This document shows, piece after piece, positions 8,711 to 15,649 of a stretch of 21,110 nucleotides of DNA. Under the pieces are notes generated by a model. It made no database searches. It was given only the letters and a program-made list of their open reading frames with translations, and was not told the DNA's origin. Origin of the DNA: Lewinellaceae bacterium (GTDB lineage Bacteria > Bacteroidota > Bacteroidia > Chitinophagales > Saprospiraceae). The stretch lies in NCBI GenBank assembly GCA_016711435.1, contig JADJSY010000095.1, positions 1-21,110 of the forward strand. The letters run 5' to 3'. The position numbers and the translations under genes are program-made. The first letter of the stretch is position 1. Every line of letters starts with the position of its first letter.

Positions 8711-8735
8711 GCGCCTCCGTGAGGAGGCGCGTTTT
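8711..8735 (+). terminator. Hairpin with T-run between receptor operon and repeat-protein gene
   Basis: GCGCCTCC (8711-8718) and GGAGGCGC (8723-8730) pair perfectly over 8 bp around a GTGA loop, followed by GTTTTC. It can serve as the intrinsic terminator of the 5299-8632 unit. Because a promoter lies just before it, it could also act as a leader hairpin or attenuator for the next gene. Confidence 0.6.
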
Positions 8736-8757
8736 CTGCCACAGATACACAGGCAAA

Positions 8758-9277
8758 ATGACCGATAAAACGAAATTGCCGCATCTGAACAACCGCAAGT
8801 TGCCAATCTCTCTCAAGTAGATGCAGAGATGGTGAAAGCTGAGTTGGTTCGAATGCACCAAAGTTCTGCACAGATGATCCAAGCGGAAGATGTGGAGTTG
8901 AGCCAGAGTGCCGGGCTTCAAGTCAATGCGACCAATGTGAAGACGCACCAGTCTGCACTTGGGGTTGTGCAGGCGGGAGACATCACCATGCAGAGCAGTG
9001 GGGCGGCAGTTGCCCGGGCTGAGACAATGTCCATTAATGGGCAGGCAGGTGTGGTCGTAGGTGGAAGCGTCGAGTTCGGCAATGCCTATGCAGGCGTTGT
9101 GGCGGGACGCGAGATCCGCGGCGAGCGCATTGAGTCGGTCATCCTGTTATCAGAAAAGTGGAAGGTAATGTCACCACGGTGATCGATACTCGCGGCGCGT
9201 TGATCGCGGGGCTGGTCGGTGGTTTGTTTGCGGGCATCATGCTTTTGTTGGGGCGCATGTTGTTCGGTAAAAAATAA
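8758..9277 (+). CDS. Membrane-anchored protein of tandem 15-residue repeats, frameshifted
   Basis: Unrecognised family. As assembled, only 8829-9182 is open. Adding one A in the AAAA at 8767-8770 links ATG 8758, which has AGG seven bases upstream, to that frame. Adding one base in GAAAA at 9153-9157 joins it to a C-terminus ending at TAA 9275. The restored protein is about 173 aa. Its centre is seven or eight consecutive 15-residue units starting at 8838, 8883, 8928, 8973, 9018, 9063 and 9108, with consensus A-[EG]-x-V-x-[ML]-x-Q-S-x-x-x-x-V-x, best in the first four. This regularity suggests a beta-solenoid with one turn per unit. The C-terminus is one hydrophobic helix (GALIAGLVGGLFAGIMLLLG) and a short basic end, so it is probably a tail-anchored membrane protein. 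There is no N-terminal signal peptide. Function unknown. Confidence 0.7.
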
Positions 9278-9373
9278 TTTGAATGTTCGGCGGCGTGGCC
9301 GCTTTGCAGAATATCATTTCATAGGGTGAAGGTAACCGTGAATCGCACGGTGAGAGGCGCCCGAGGAGTAACG

Positions 9374-10042
9374 ATGGATAAAGTAGTTTTGAAAGCTGTA
9401 AAACGTGATGTAACCGGCAAGCAGGTGAAAGCCATGCGCCGCGATGGTCAATTGCCTGCCGTGATCTATGGCCGTCATTTGGAGCCGATTGCGATCTCTC
9501 TGGAAGCTCATGCTGCCAGCCTCGCGATGGGCAAGCTGTCTTCTTCCAGCCTTATCACAATTGATCTGGATGGCAAGGAATATCCCGCACTGGTGCGCGA
9601 ACGTCAGCGTAACTTTATTAAGGGCAATCTCACACACATTGATTTTATGGCTGTGGATCTCACAGAAAAAATCCGCGCAACCGTTCGCCTCGAATTCGTG
9701 GGCGTTTCCGGCGCTGTGAAGGATTACAACGGCGTGTTGGTGAAGAACATTGAGAAGCTCGAAGTGGAATGTTTGCCCACCGATCTTCCCGAACGCATTG
9801 CTGTGGATATTGCCGCACTTGCTCAGATCGGCAACAGCATTCGCGTCCGCGATCTGGCGGTCTCTGATGCCATTCGCATTTTGAATGATGAAGACGAAAC
9901 CATCGCTGTCGCCACGGCCGCAAAGACAGAAGCTGCTGATGTTGCCGCCGTTCCTGGCGCTGTTGACGCCGCTGCCGCTCCCGGCCTTAGCGTGGAACGC
10001 GGTAAGAAGCGTTCTGATTCACGCAGCGAAAATTCCCAGTAA
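9374..10042 (+). CDS. rplY: 50S ribosomal protein L25 (CTC/TL5 long form)
   Basis: Binds 5S rRNA in the large ribosomal subunit. Residues about 1-95 are the L25 domain (start VVLKAVKRDVTGKQVKAMRR, then LPAVIYG). Residues about 98-185 are the extra C-terminal beta domain of the long CTC/TL5 type (IRATVRLEFVGVSGAVKDYNG, CLPTDLPERIAVDIAAL). An Ala-rich tail follows. The start is ATG 9374, with GAGGAG five bases upstream (9363-9368). The last 19 residues, after VERGKKR, are unusual for L25, and this stretch also encodes the end of the NUDIX protein on the other strand. A one-base shift near 10008 would close L25 at TGA 10015-10017 after -GKKAF, so the true end may be slightly earlier. Confidence 0.92.
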   Translation: MDKVVLKAVKRDVTGKQVKAMRRDGQLPAVIYGRHLEPIAISLEAHAASLAMGKLSSSSLITIDLDGKEYPALVRERQRNFIKGNLTHIDFMAVDLTEKIRATVRLEFVGVSGAVKDYNGVLVKNIEKLEVECLPTDLPERIAVDIAALAQIGNSIRVRDLAVSDAIRILNDEDETIAVATAAKTEAADVAAVPGAVDAAAAPGLSVERGKKRSDSRSENSQ

Positions 10043-10512
10043 TTGTTTCGGTTTGCGAGCCACAAAAGTGGAATAGTGAAGACTCGCGCCACTTCCACGC
10101 CAGCCACTTTGAACGCATATGGCCAGGGGATGACGCCCACGATCGGACTCACCCGAAAGCTGCTGATGGTTATCAACCGGCTGAGTCTCCCGAGAACTTT
10201 TACATCGGCCGGCTTCATGCCGATTTCCTCATCCGCTTCCCGCAGGGCAGTTTGTTCGGGCGTGGTTTCGCCTTCATCACATGCGCCGCCGGGGAAAGAG
10301 ACCTGTCCCTTGTGGGATCCGACCCGGTCTGTGCGGCGGGTGAAGAGGACATGCCACTCATTCTGAAAATACATCAACGGGACGAGTACCGCCGCGCATC
10401 GTAGGCGCGTTTCTGGGTTGACGGGAATCTCAGCATAGCCGTCTGAGTCCACGGCGTTTTGTTCGGCTTCTGCCAATTTTTGGGAGATGAATTCTTCGGT
10501 TAAATGGCTCAT
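9823..10512 (-). CDS. NUDIX hydrolase, CoA pyrophosphatase (NudL/YeaB-like), unusual C-terminus
   Basis: Predicted to cleave coenzyme A to 4'-phosphopantetheine and 3',5'-ADP. The CoA-family signature is present: LFTRRTDRVGSHKGQVSFPGG followed by the NUDIX helix with GETTPEQTALREADEEIG, where READEEIG carries the metal-binding glutamates. The spacing is one residue longer than the general NUDIX box, as I recall for this subfamily. The family normally continues past the IPLxWL element with a VIYF-PYDG-WGATARI stretch. Here homology stops near 10000 and the frame runs antisense into the L25 gene as low-complexity Ala/Ser to 9823. The end is therefore truncated, replaced or mis-assembled. ATG 10512 is 10 bases after the stop of the zinc-ribbon gene, so it is the last gene of the minus-strand run. 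Confidence 0.85.
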   Translation of the reverse strand: MSHLTEEFISQKLAEAEQNAVDSDGYAEIPVNPETRLRCAAVLVPLMYFQNEWHVLFTRRTDRVGSHKGQVSFPGGACDEGETTPEQTALREADEEIGMKPADVKVLGRLSRLITISSFRVSPIVGVIPWPYAFKVAGVEVARVFTIPLLWLANRNNYWEFSLRESERFLPRSTLRPGAAAASTAPGTAATSAASVFAAVATAMVSSSSFKMRMASETARSRTRMLLPI

Positions 10513-10522
10513 ATTCTAAAAT

Positions 10523-10899
10523 TTAGTTTTCATCACGTACCGGGCTGCCACAATAAGAACATTCAGCGGTGATCTCGTCCAGCCATTCAACCTCATCTGG
10601 TTTTACGGCTGCGCCGCAAGACGGGCAATGAGTTGGCAGAATGGGTCTTTTTTGGCGCAGGTCTGCCATGCCAGTTTCGTTTCACCACCGAGAATGGCTG
10701 CTCGTCCCGCTTCGATGTATAAAAAAGGGGCGCGGTGTGGAAAGCGTTCCTCGGCGCCTTTGGCAAGGGTGTGGAAGGCTTCGGCTGCGTTTTTATACTC
10801 GCCATTTTCCATCATCTGATTGGCTTGCTGCAAGGCAGGTGGTATATCCTCCCGTCTTTCCATTCTTCGGATGATGCGTTGTGCGCGGCGTCGAAACAT
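10523..10899 (-). CDS. Small helical-repeat plus zinc-ribbon protein, frameshifted
   Basis: About 125 aa when restored. The N-terminal 80 residues are helical, with a TPR-like pair (ALQQANQMMENGEYKNAAEAF, then a helix with YIEAGRAAILGGE). As assembled the frame ends at 10603. Adding one base in the AAA run on the minus strand (10675-10677 on the plus strand) moves it into a frame reading LRQKRPILPTHCPSCGAAV, then a charged spacer and ECSYCGSPVRDEN, with the stop at 10523-10525. The two CxxCG knuckles 17-18 residues apart make a standard zinc ribbon, which strongly supports the repair. ATG 10899 follows GGAG by seven bases and lies 10 bases after the TrmI stop. The function is not known; zinc ribbons of this type often mediate protein or nucleic-acid contacts. 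Confidence 0.72.
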
Positions 10900-10909
10900 G
10901 ATCTGTCTC

Positions 10910-11743
10910 CTAGTTTGTGTCTACGCCTGCTTCGTTTGCCAACTCCACGGCGCGGGGATCGAGGGTCTCTTCTATTTTTCGGGCGAACACCAAAAAGCCG
11001 GTGTGTGCCACCATGCGGTCGGTGGGGCGGAGGCGGCTTGGGTCTGCTTTATAGTAGCGCAGGATGATCTCGCAGACTTCGATGAATGCGAACTTATGCA
11101 GTCTCAGCGCAAGCAGAGTTCTTTCCACTTGATTGAAGGTTGGCAGAATGCTGCCGAAGAATCCGCCGGGCTTGAGAGCGTTGCGGACTTGCCCAATATA
11201 GTCAAACGGATTTTGGACATCAAGGAAGAAGGCATCTGCGTCAGTTTCGTCGAAGCCCTCTTGAATGTCGCGCAGTTTGAAGGTCACGCGCGAAGCGAGG
11301 CCAACGCGTTCGATATTCTTGCGGGCAAGATTCTGCACATCCGGCTTCTGTTCATATGAGATGACGTTTCCATCCGCGCTGACGGCGGTTGCCAGTGCAA
11401 TGGTCATCGCGCCTGAGCCGGTTCCGGCTTCCATCACGGTTTGGCCGGGCGCTACACCCATTTGGATCAGGATGTATCCCATATCCTTGGGGTAAAGAAT
11501 CTGCGTGGTGCGCGGAAGTTCATTCAGAATATCTGAAAGCGAAGGCTGCAATAAAAAGAAGGGTGCGCCCGTATGACTGAAAACCTGCGAACCCCAGGGT
11601 TTGCCGATCAGGTCATCATGCTTTAATACGCCGCGATGGCTTTGAAAATCTCCACCGGCTTTGAGGTTGAAAATAAAATGTTTGTGGGTCAGGCCGACCA
11701 ATTGAGCAAGGTCGCCATCTTGTGCTGTCGATGAGTATTTCAT
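10910..11743 (-). CDS. trmI: tRNA (adenine-58-N1)-methyltransferase
   Basis: Methylates N1 of A58 in the T-loop of tRNA using S-adenosylmethionine; the bacterial enzyme works as a homotetramer. The 277-aa length matches the family. The N-terminal beta domain carries KHFIFNLKAGGDFQSHRGVLKHDDLIG, and PKDMGYILIQMGVAPGQTVMEAGTGSGAM (SAM-binding motif I at about 105-114) begins the Rossmann fold. FFLDVQNPFDY at about 172-182 is the family's catalytic-region motif, and RPTDRMVAHTGFLVFARK near the end is also typical. ATG 11743 lies inside an ATGA with the inferred PrsW stop, implying translational coupling. Confidence 0.93.
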   Translation of the reverse strand: MKYSSTAQDGDLAQLVGLTHKHFIFNLKAGGDFQSHRGVLKHDDLIGKPWGSQVFSHTGAPFFLLQPSLSDILNELPRTTQILYPKDMGYILIQMGVAPGQTVMEAGTGSGAMTIALATAVSADGNVISYEQKPDVQNLARKNIERVGLASRVTFKLRDIQEGFDETDADAFFLDVQNPFDYIGQVRNALKPGGFFGSILPTFNQVERTLLALRLHKFAFIEVCEIILRYYKADPSRLRPTDRMVAHTGFLVFARKIEETLDPRAVELANEAGVDTN

Positions 11744-12992
11744 GCGGGCAATTGTACTTCCTCTTCTTTGATGTCATTTTCTTTGCAACGATCAGTTTGG
11801 AAAAATTTCTCAGCTTTCGGTTGGACGCGAGCAGCACGACAAACATGCCTACTCCCATTACGAGCAATCCGCAGATCAGGGCCGGTGCAAAATTGAAGAG
11901 CCATTCCGGTTTACCGATGGACTCGCCAATGGCGGAAAGACCTGTGCCTATGGCAGCGGCATTCCATATCCCGTGGATCATCACAGCGGAAAAATAGGCG
12001 GCGAAAAAACGCCCATATCGTTTCTCTCTGAATGCAGAAACGATTCCCCAGCCCACCAACCCTGAAGCCGTCATATGTAGAATGCCCGTACCTGCGCGCA
12101 CAGCTGACGATCACAGGCCAACTGGTGGTTCCATCTGCGCTCGCGTTCAGGCTTTCGATCAAAGCGAATGCGGCTCCGCTTATTAAACCCAATACAAATC
12201 CCTGAGTTGGGGATTCGATCTTTGAAGCAAAAAGCCAAACCGCCAGAGGTTTCAGCAATTCCTCAATGAGCGGAACGATGAGAGCGATATACCCGATACC
12301 TGTTGCAATGGCGAACGGATTTGAAATATACGGCGCAAATAAACTGAGAAGAACATCCGGATTCGTTTCTGTTTGAACGATATCAGAGAGCCGCATCAAC
12401 TCTTGAAAGGTGGCTGGTTCAAGAACTGCAAGCAGGATCACACCTGCAACGATGATCCCTGTCAGAGTCACCAATTCGAGAATGACCATGATCACCGGCC
12501 CAATGGTCATTCCCATGCCAAGGACGGCAAAGACGCGCCAGCGTGGTCCTGCATCCAGCCCGCGGGAGCCGTAGCCAAATAACAGCCAGATGGGCGGCAC
12601 GATCACAAGAATGGTGGAAAACGGCATAATCAGCCAGCCCAGCCACGGAATTTCTGAATAAGCCGCCAGCCCGCCAGCTGTTAGTCCAGCCAAAGCCAAC
12701 CCGATCACCGGAATGAGGTGCCAGTCTGCAAATAGATGGGTGAATGACAGGTCTATCGGTTCATGGCCTAATGCTTTTTGCAGGATGAACCACACGCTAA
12801 TAACCAGAATCACGATCTCAAAGCCAAACGCTGCGGCGCTGATCATTCCAACGACAGCGTCACCGTCTTCATTGAACAGGTTGACGACGGAACCTATTCC
12901 CAGGATCGCGACAAGCAAAAATAAAATAAAATGCTAAGACAAAGTACCACCAACGTAAGAATGGATGCCCAATGAGTCTTTTTTGTTTGCAT
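11740..12992 (-). CDS. PrsW-type intramembrane metalloprotease, frameshifted
   Basis: Multi-pass membrane protease of the PrsW (M82) family, whose known member cleaves an anti-sigma factor in Bacillus. About 417 aa when restored. Three frame breaks are inferred. The first is a missing base in the AAAAA at 12917-12921, linking ATG 12992 (MQTKKTHW then a hydrophobic helix) to the main frame. The second is a shift near 12102-12106. The third is a missing base in the AAAAA at 11801-11805, which gives a C-terminus ENDIKEEEVQLPA and TGA overlapping the trmI ATG. Family motifs fall on both sides of the second break: EELLK and GAAFALIES before it, RAGTGILHMTASGLVG and MIHGIWNA after it. These carry the expected Glu and His residues. 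ATG 12992 shares one base with the upstream stop (TAATG). The substrate is unknown; no anti-sigma gene is nearby. Confidence 0.8.
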
Positions 12993-14227
12993 TATTTCTC
13001 TTCGATCGTGATGTGAATGATCTTATCTCCGGGTGGCAGGAGAATGCCCTGATCCGGATCGCGAGGGGTCAGGTTTTCTGCAACGTCCAGCCCGCTGATG
13101 ACCCGCCCGAAAATTGTGTAAGAACCGTCCAAATGGGGAGCAGGAGCAAATGTAATGAAGAACTGGCTTCCGTTCGTGTCCGGCCCGGAATTTGCCATAC
13201 CTACCATGCCGGATTTGTCGAAAAACAGATCGCTGATCTCGTTGTTGTAAAAATATCCAGGATTGCCTTTGCCGGTGCCGCTTGGGTCACCGGCCTGAGC
13301 CGCGAAGCCGGGAATAACACGGTGGAAGGTCACACCATCAAACCAGCCTTCACGCGCAAGGAATACAAATGAATTCACAGCCAAAGGCGCCTTGTCTGGA
13401 AACAACTCGATCACGATATCGCCCTTTTCCATTTGGATGGTTGCAATATATTGTTTGGTGATGTCGATGTTAAAGGGCGGGCATTGGGTGAATTGTTTTT
13501 TCCCAAGCGCAATGATGCCAATGGTGTCGCTCATATTTTTATAATCAAGCAGATAGAATTGTTCGCCGTTCATGAGGACGAGTGGAACGGCTGCGATATT
13601 TAATTGCTTCGCCGCATCATACATGGACATTAGTCTGGTCGCTGTTTCCGGGGAATTTATCGCCGCTGTGAGTTGATCCCCATCCATCCCTGCCGCGGCG
13701 GCTTCTTTTACAACCCAGGCATTGAATTTTTCAGGAGCCAGGGCCGTCCATTCGCTGTGCCTGGTAAAAAGCAGGTCGTACATGGCCCAAAACTGACCCT
13801 GCTCATCTGCCGCGAGAGCCGCAAGAATTGCCATTTCGGATTTATCGAGAATCCCGATCAACGGCAGGGGACGAAAAACGAAGCGCAGGTCACTGTGATT
13901 TTTTATCAACTCAGTGACGACAGTTTCTGTGCCTTTGCAGCCAGCTGATTGAAAATCGCAATACATAACCAGAGTTACAGGCGCATCGGCATGACCGATG
14001 GAAAAATCCGCACCGCTGACAGGAGGGTAGATGGAGTTCTCTCCGAGCGCTGGTGTGGGTTCGGCGGAAATGCTTGAGCAGCCGTATACAGGGGTGGGTG
14101 CATCCACAATGAACGGAGTTGCGATAAAGGCAACTGGTGTTGGTGGGACTTCTGTTTTGCTTGCACATGCGCTGAGCATGAATATGCTTCCAATGGACAG
14201 CAATAAAAATATCAAGGTACGTTTCAT
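12992..14227 (-). CDS. Lipoprotein with DsbA-like thioredoxin fold fused to cyclophilin PPIase
   Basis: Exported folding factor of 411 aa. A signal peptide ends in the lipobox LSAC (Cys21), followed by a Pro/Thr-rich linker to about residue 65. Residues about 66-245 are a DsbA/Thioredoxin_4-type domain (GHADAPVTLVMYCDFQSAGCKGTE, a helical insert, then AVPLVLMNG with the cis-Pro). At the CxxC position it reads Ser94-Ala-Gly-Cys97, with another Cys at 90, so ordinary dithiol oxidase chemistry is doubtful. Residues about 255-411 are a cyclophilin-type peptidyl-prolyl isomerase, with VTFHRVIPGF, QAGDPSGTGKGNPGY, GSQFFIT and HLDGSYTIFGRV. The catalytic Arg and the Gln of QAGDP are present. Its ATG follows the protease stop with no gap, and its own stop overlaps the PrsW start. 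Confidence 0.9.
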   Translation of the reverse strand: MKRTLIFLLLSIGSIFMLSACASKTEVPPTPVAFIATPFIVDAPTPVYGCSSISAEPTPALGENSIYPPVSGADFSIGHADAPVTLVMYCDFQSAGCKGTETVVTELIKNHSDLRFVFRPLPLIGILDKSEMAILAALAADEQGQFWAMYDLLFTRHSEWTALAPEKFNAWVVKEAAAAGMDGDQLTAAINSPETATRLMSMYDAAKQLNIAAVPLVLMNGEQFYLLDYKNMSDTIGIIALGKKQFTQCPPFNIDITKQYIATIQMEKGDIVIELFPDKAPLAVNSFVFLAREGWFDGVTFHRVIPGFAAQAGDPSGTGKGNPGYFYNNEISDLFFDKSGMVGMANSGPDTNGSQFFITFAPAPHLDGSYTIFGRVISGLDVAENLTPRDPDQGILLPPGDKIIHITIEEK

Positions 14228-15532
14228 TTATTGACCCACTGCCTTTTGTAATTGCTCAAATTTCCACATCCACGAAATGGTGTTGACAAAATCTGCAAGG
14301 GATTCACTTTTCTCTCTTAATGCGCGCACAGCTGGCCCCACGGGATCTTCGCCCGCTGCGCCGCCAGGGGAATCTGCGTATGCTCCATGAAATGCGAAAT
14401 AAGCCTGATTGATCTTGCGGAGTAAATATCCGTTTTGCAGGAAGACGAGACGCCGTTCTTCCATATAAGCTTCGGCTTCTTCAATTTTTCCTTCGGCAAG
14501 AAGAACATCGGCTGTGGTGCGTGTTTCATGCATTTGGGCGCGGAAGTCAAATGGGGGACGAATCAAATCTCCCGGCGAAGGGTGTTCCAAAGGAAACGAG
14601 ATCAGGCTCAGGCTTGGGGAAGAGGCGCTGCTTTCGCGTGGATCAGGCTGAAGCGCAGCCATCCGCTCGGGGTAGAAGCGTTCGATAACGAGCGCTCCAA
14701 TTTCATCCCCGGCAATGGATGCGGTGGTTTCGTTCATGGTGCGGAGCTCGGGAGTTTCGCCGTATAAAAGCCCCAGCGGACGAAGGGTAAGGTAGTTGTG
14801 GATCCATTCGTGGGCGATGGTGTTGAGCATCCAGTTCAGGTCGGTTGTGCGCATAACCATTGTGGGGTATACGCCAACTCCGCCAATGTTCACAACAAGT
14901 GATGATGAGTTGAGTTTCTCATCTACATTTTCCTCAAGTTGGGCCTGCTGATCGACGGTTAAGTTTGTGTCTACAGAAATATTTGCGGTCTGCTCAATGC
15001 GGTCTCGGGGGGAGACGATAAGCGCCATGGGCAATCGCGTGGAGTGATACCAGACGTTTGGAACGGGCTGGCCTTTGGCTGTGAACCCAAGCTCCGCAAG
15101 GATTTGTGTAACCTGTTCCTGCAAGATTGCTTCGGCAAGGGGCGCAAGCTGGCTTTGTCTTGTGTACTGTTCGTTCAGTTCGGCGCGCAGGGATTCGGAG
15201 GCGAGTTCTTTATCTGTCACTGCCGGGTCGGCGTAGATCTGGGCAAGCCGATATTCATTTTCCAGAATGAGCTGGGTGACGCGCAGATTTTCATTGACGA
15301 TCAGTTTTTGTGATTCGTTATTGAGTGAGTATGGGATGCCGGCTGAAGCAGCGCGGATTTTTATTACCGCGGCGTTTGCCATCCACGATACATAATTGAA
15401 TTCGATCTGGCGTGTGAAGGCGCGTATCTTTTCAATGGGATGTGTGAGGGAGGGGTTGCTGTAGCCCATCACAAAGCCAAAGATGAATAGCGCAAGTGTG
15501 ATCTCAAGTCCGCGTGCGATGCGTTGAAACAT
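14228..15532 (-). CDS. Membrane-anchored HEXXH metalloprotease-like protein
   Basis: A 434-aa protein with one N-terminal transmembrane helix (about 10-27, ITLALFIFGFVMGYS) and a large, probably extracytoplasmic, domain. HEWIH at 241-245 is a HEXXH zinc site. NETTASIAGDE follows 22-32 residues later, offering Glu268 or Glu277 as the third ligand, as in gluzincin-type peptidases. Before it is a helical, Gln/Glu-rich region (about 75-145); after it is a disordered Ser/Pro stretch and a helical tail. I cannot place it in a named family. No ribosome site is visible before ATG 15532, but TATAAT ends seven bases upstream, pointing to a leaderless message. It is the first gene of the minus-strand run, followed without a gap by the folding lipoprotein. 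Confidence 0.75.
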   Translation of the reverse strand: MFQRIARGLEITLALFIFGFVMGYSNPSLTHPIEKIRAFTRQIEFNYVSWMANAAVIKIRAASAGIPYSLNNESQKLIVNENLRVTQLILENEYRLAQIYADPAVTDKELASESLRAELNEQYTRQSQLAPLAEAILQEQVTQILAELGFTAKGQPVPNVWYHSTRLPMALIVSPRDRIEQTANISVDTNLTVDQQAQLEENVDEKLNSSSLVVNIGGVGVYPTMVMRTTDLNWMLNTIAHEWIHNYLTLRPLGLLYGETPELRTMNETTASIAGDEIGALVIERFYPERMAALQPDPRESSASSPSLSLISFPLEHPSPGDLIRPPFDFRAQMHETRTTADVLLAEGKIEEAEAYMEERRLVFLQNGYLLRKINQAYFAFHGAYADSPGGAAGEDPVGPAVRALREKSESLADFVNTISWMWKFEQLQKAVGQ

Positions 15533-15539
15533 GGGTTGG

Positions 15540-15545
15540 ATTATA
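15540..15545 (-). promoter_or_regulatory. TATAAT -10 box placed for a leaderless transcript
   Basis: A perfect TATAAT reads on the minus strand from 15545 to 15540. Seven bases separate it from ATG 15532, so transcription would start at or within a base or two of the start codon. The -35 region is A-rich without a good match. It would drive the six-gene run beginning with the protease. Confidence 0.45.
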
Positions 15546-15595
15546 ACAAAGTGGTTTCTCTGTTTTTATTGGAATTGTTGTATCCCTGTGAAAGC

Positions 15596-15625
15596 GAATG
15601 ACGGAACCTTTCGGTCCCGTCATTC
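15596..15625 (-). terminator. Strong hairpin downstream of the GltD-type gene
   Basis: A 13-bp stem with one mismatch (15596-15608 with 15613-15625) closes a four-base loop. It lies 24 bases after the GltD-type stop and before the protease promoter. Only CTTTC follows on the minus strand, so it is a weak classical terminator but a clear structural boundary. Confidence 0.5.
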
Positions 15626-15649
15626 TATGCACCCTGCCCTCACAACAGG

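Noticed and set aside
8838..9152. Considered whether the 45-bp periodicity is a CRISPR or DNA satellite repeat
   Set aside because: The periodicity is at protein level; the DNA units differ too much at the base level to be CRISPR or satellite copies.
9278..9373. Two short hairpins (GCGGC/GCCGC near 9289-9301 and CCGTG/CACGG near 9336-9350) before L25, considered as a ribosomal-protein leader
   Set aside because: Stems are only five bases and no T-run or known leader fold is apparent.
10735..11359. Plus-strand frames of 110 and 179 codons opposite trmI and the zinc-ribbon gene
   Set aside because: Both lie antisense to well-supported genes and show no domains of their own.
12965..13372. 135-codon plus-strand frame opposite the cyclophilin domain
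   Set aside because: Antisense to conserved PPIase motifs; no ribosome site.
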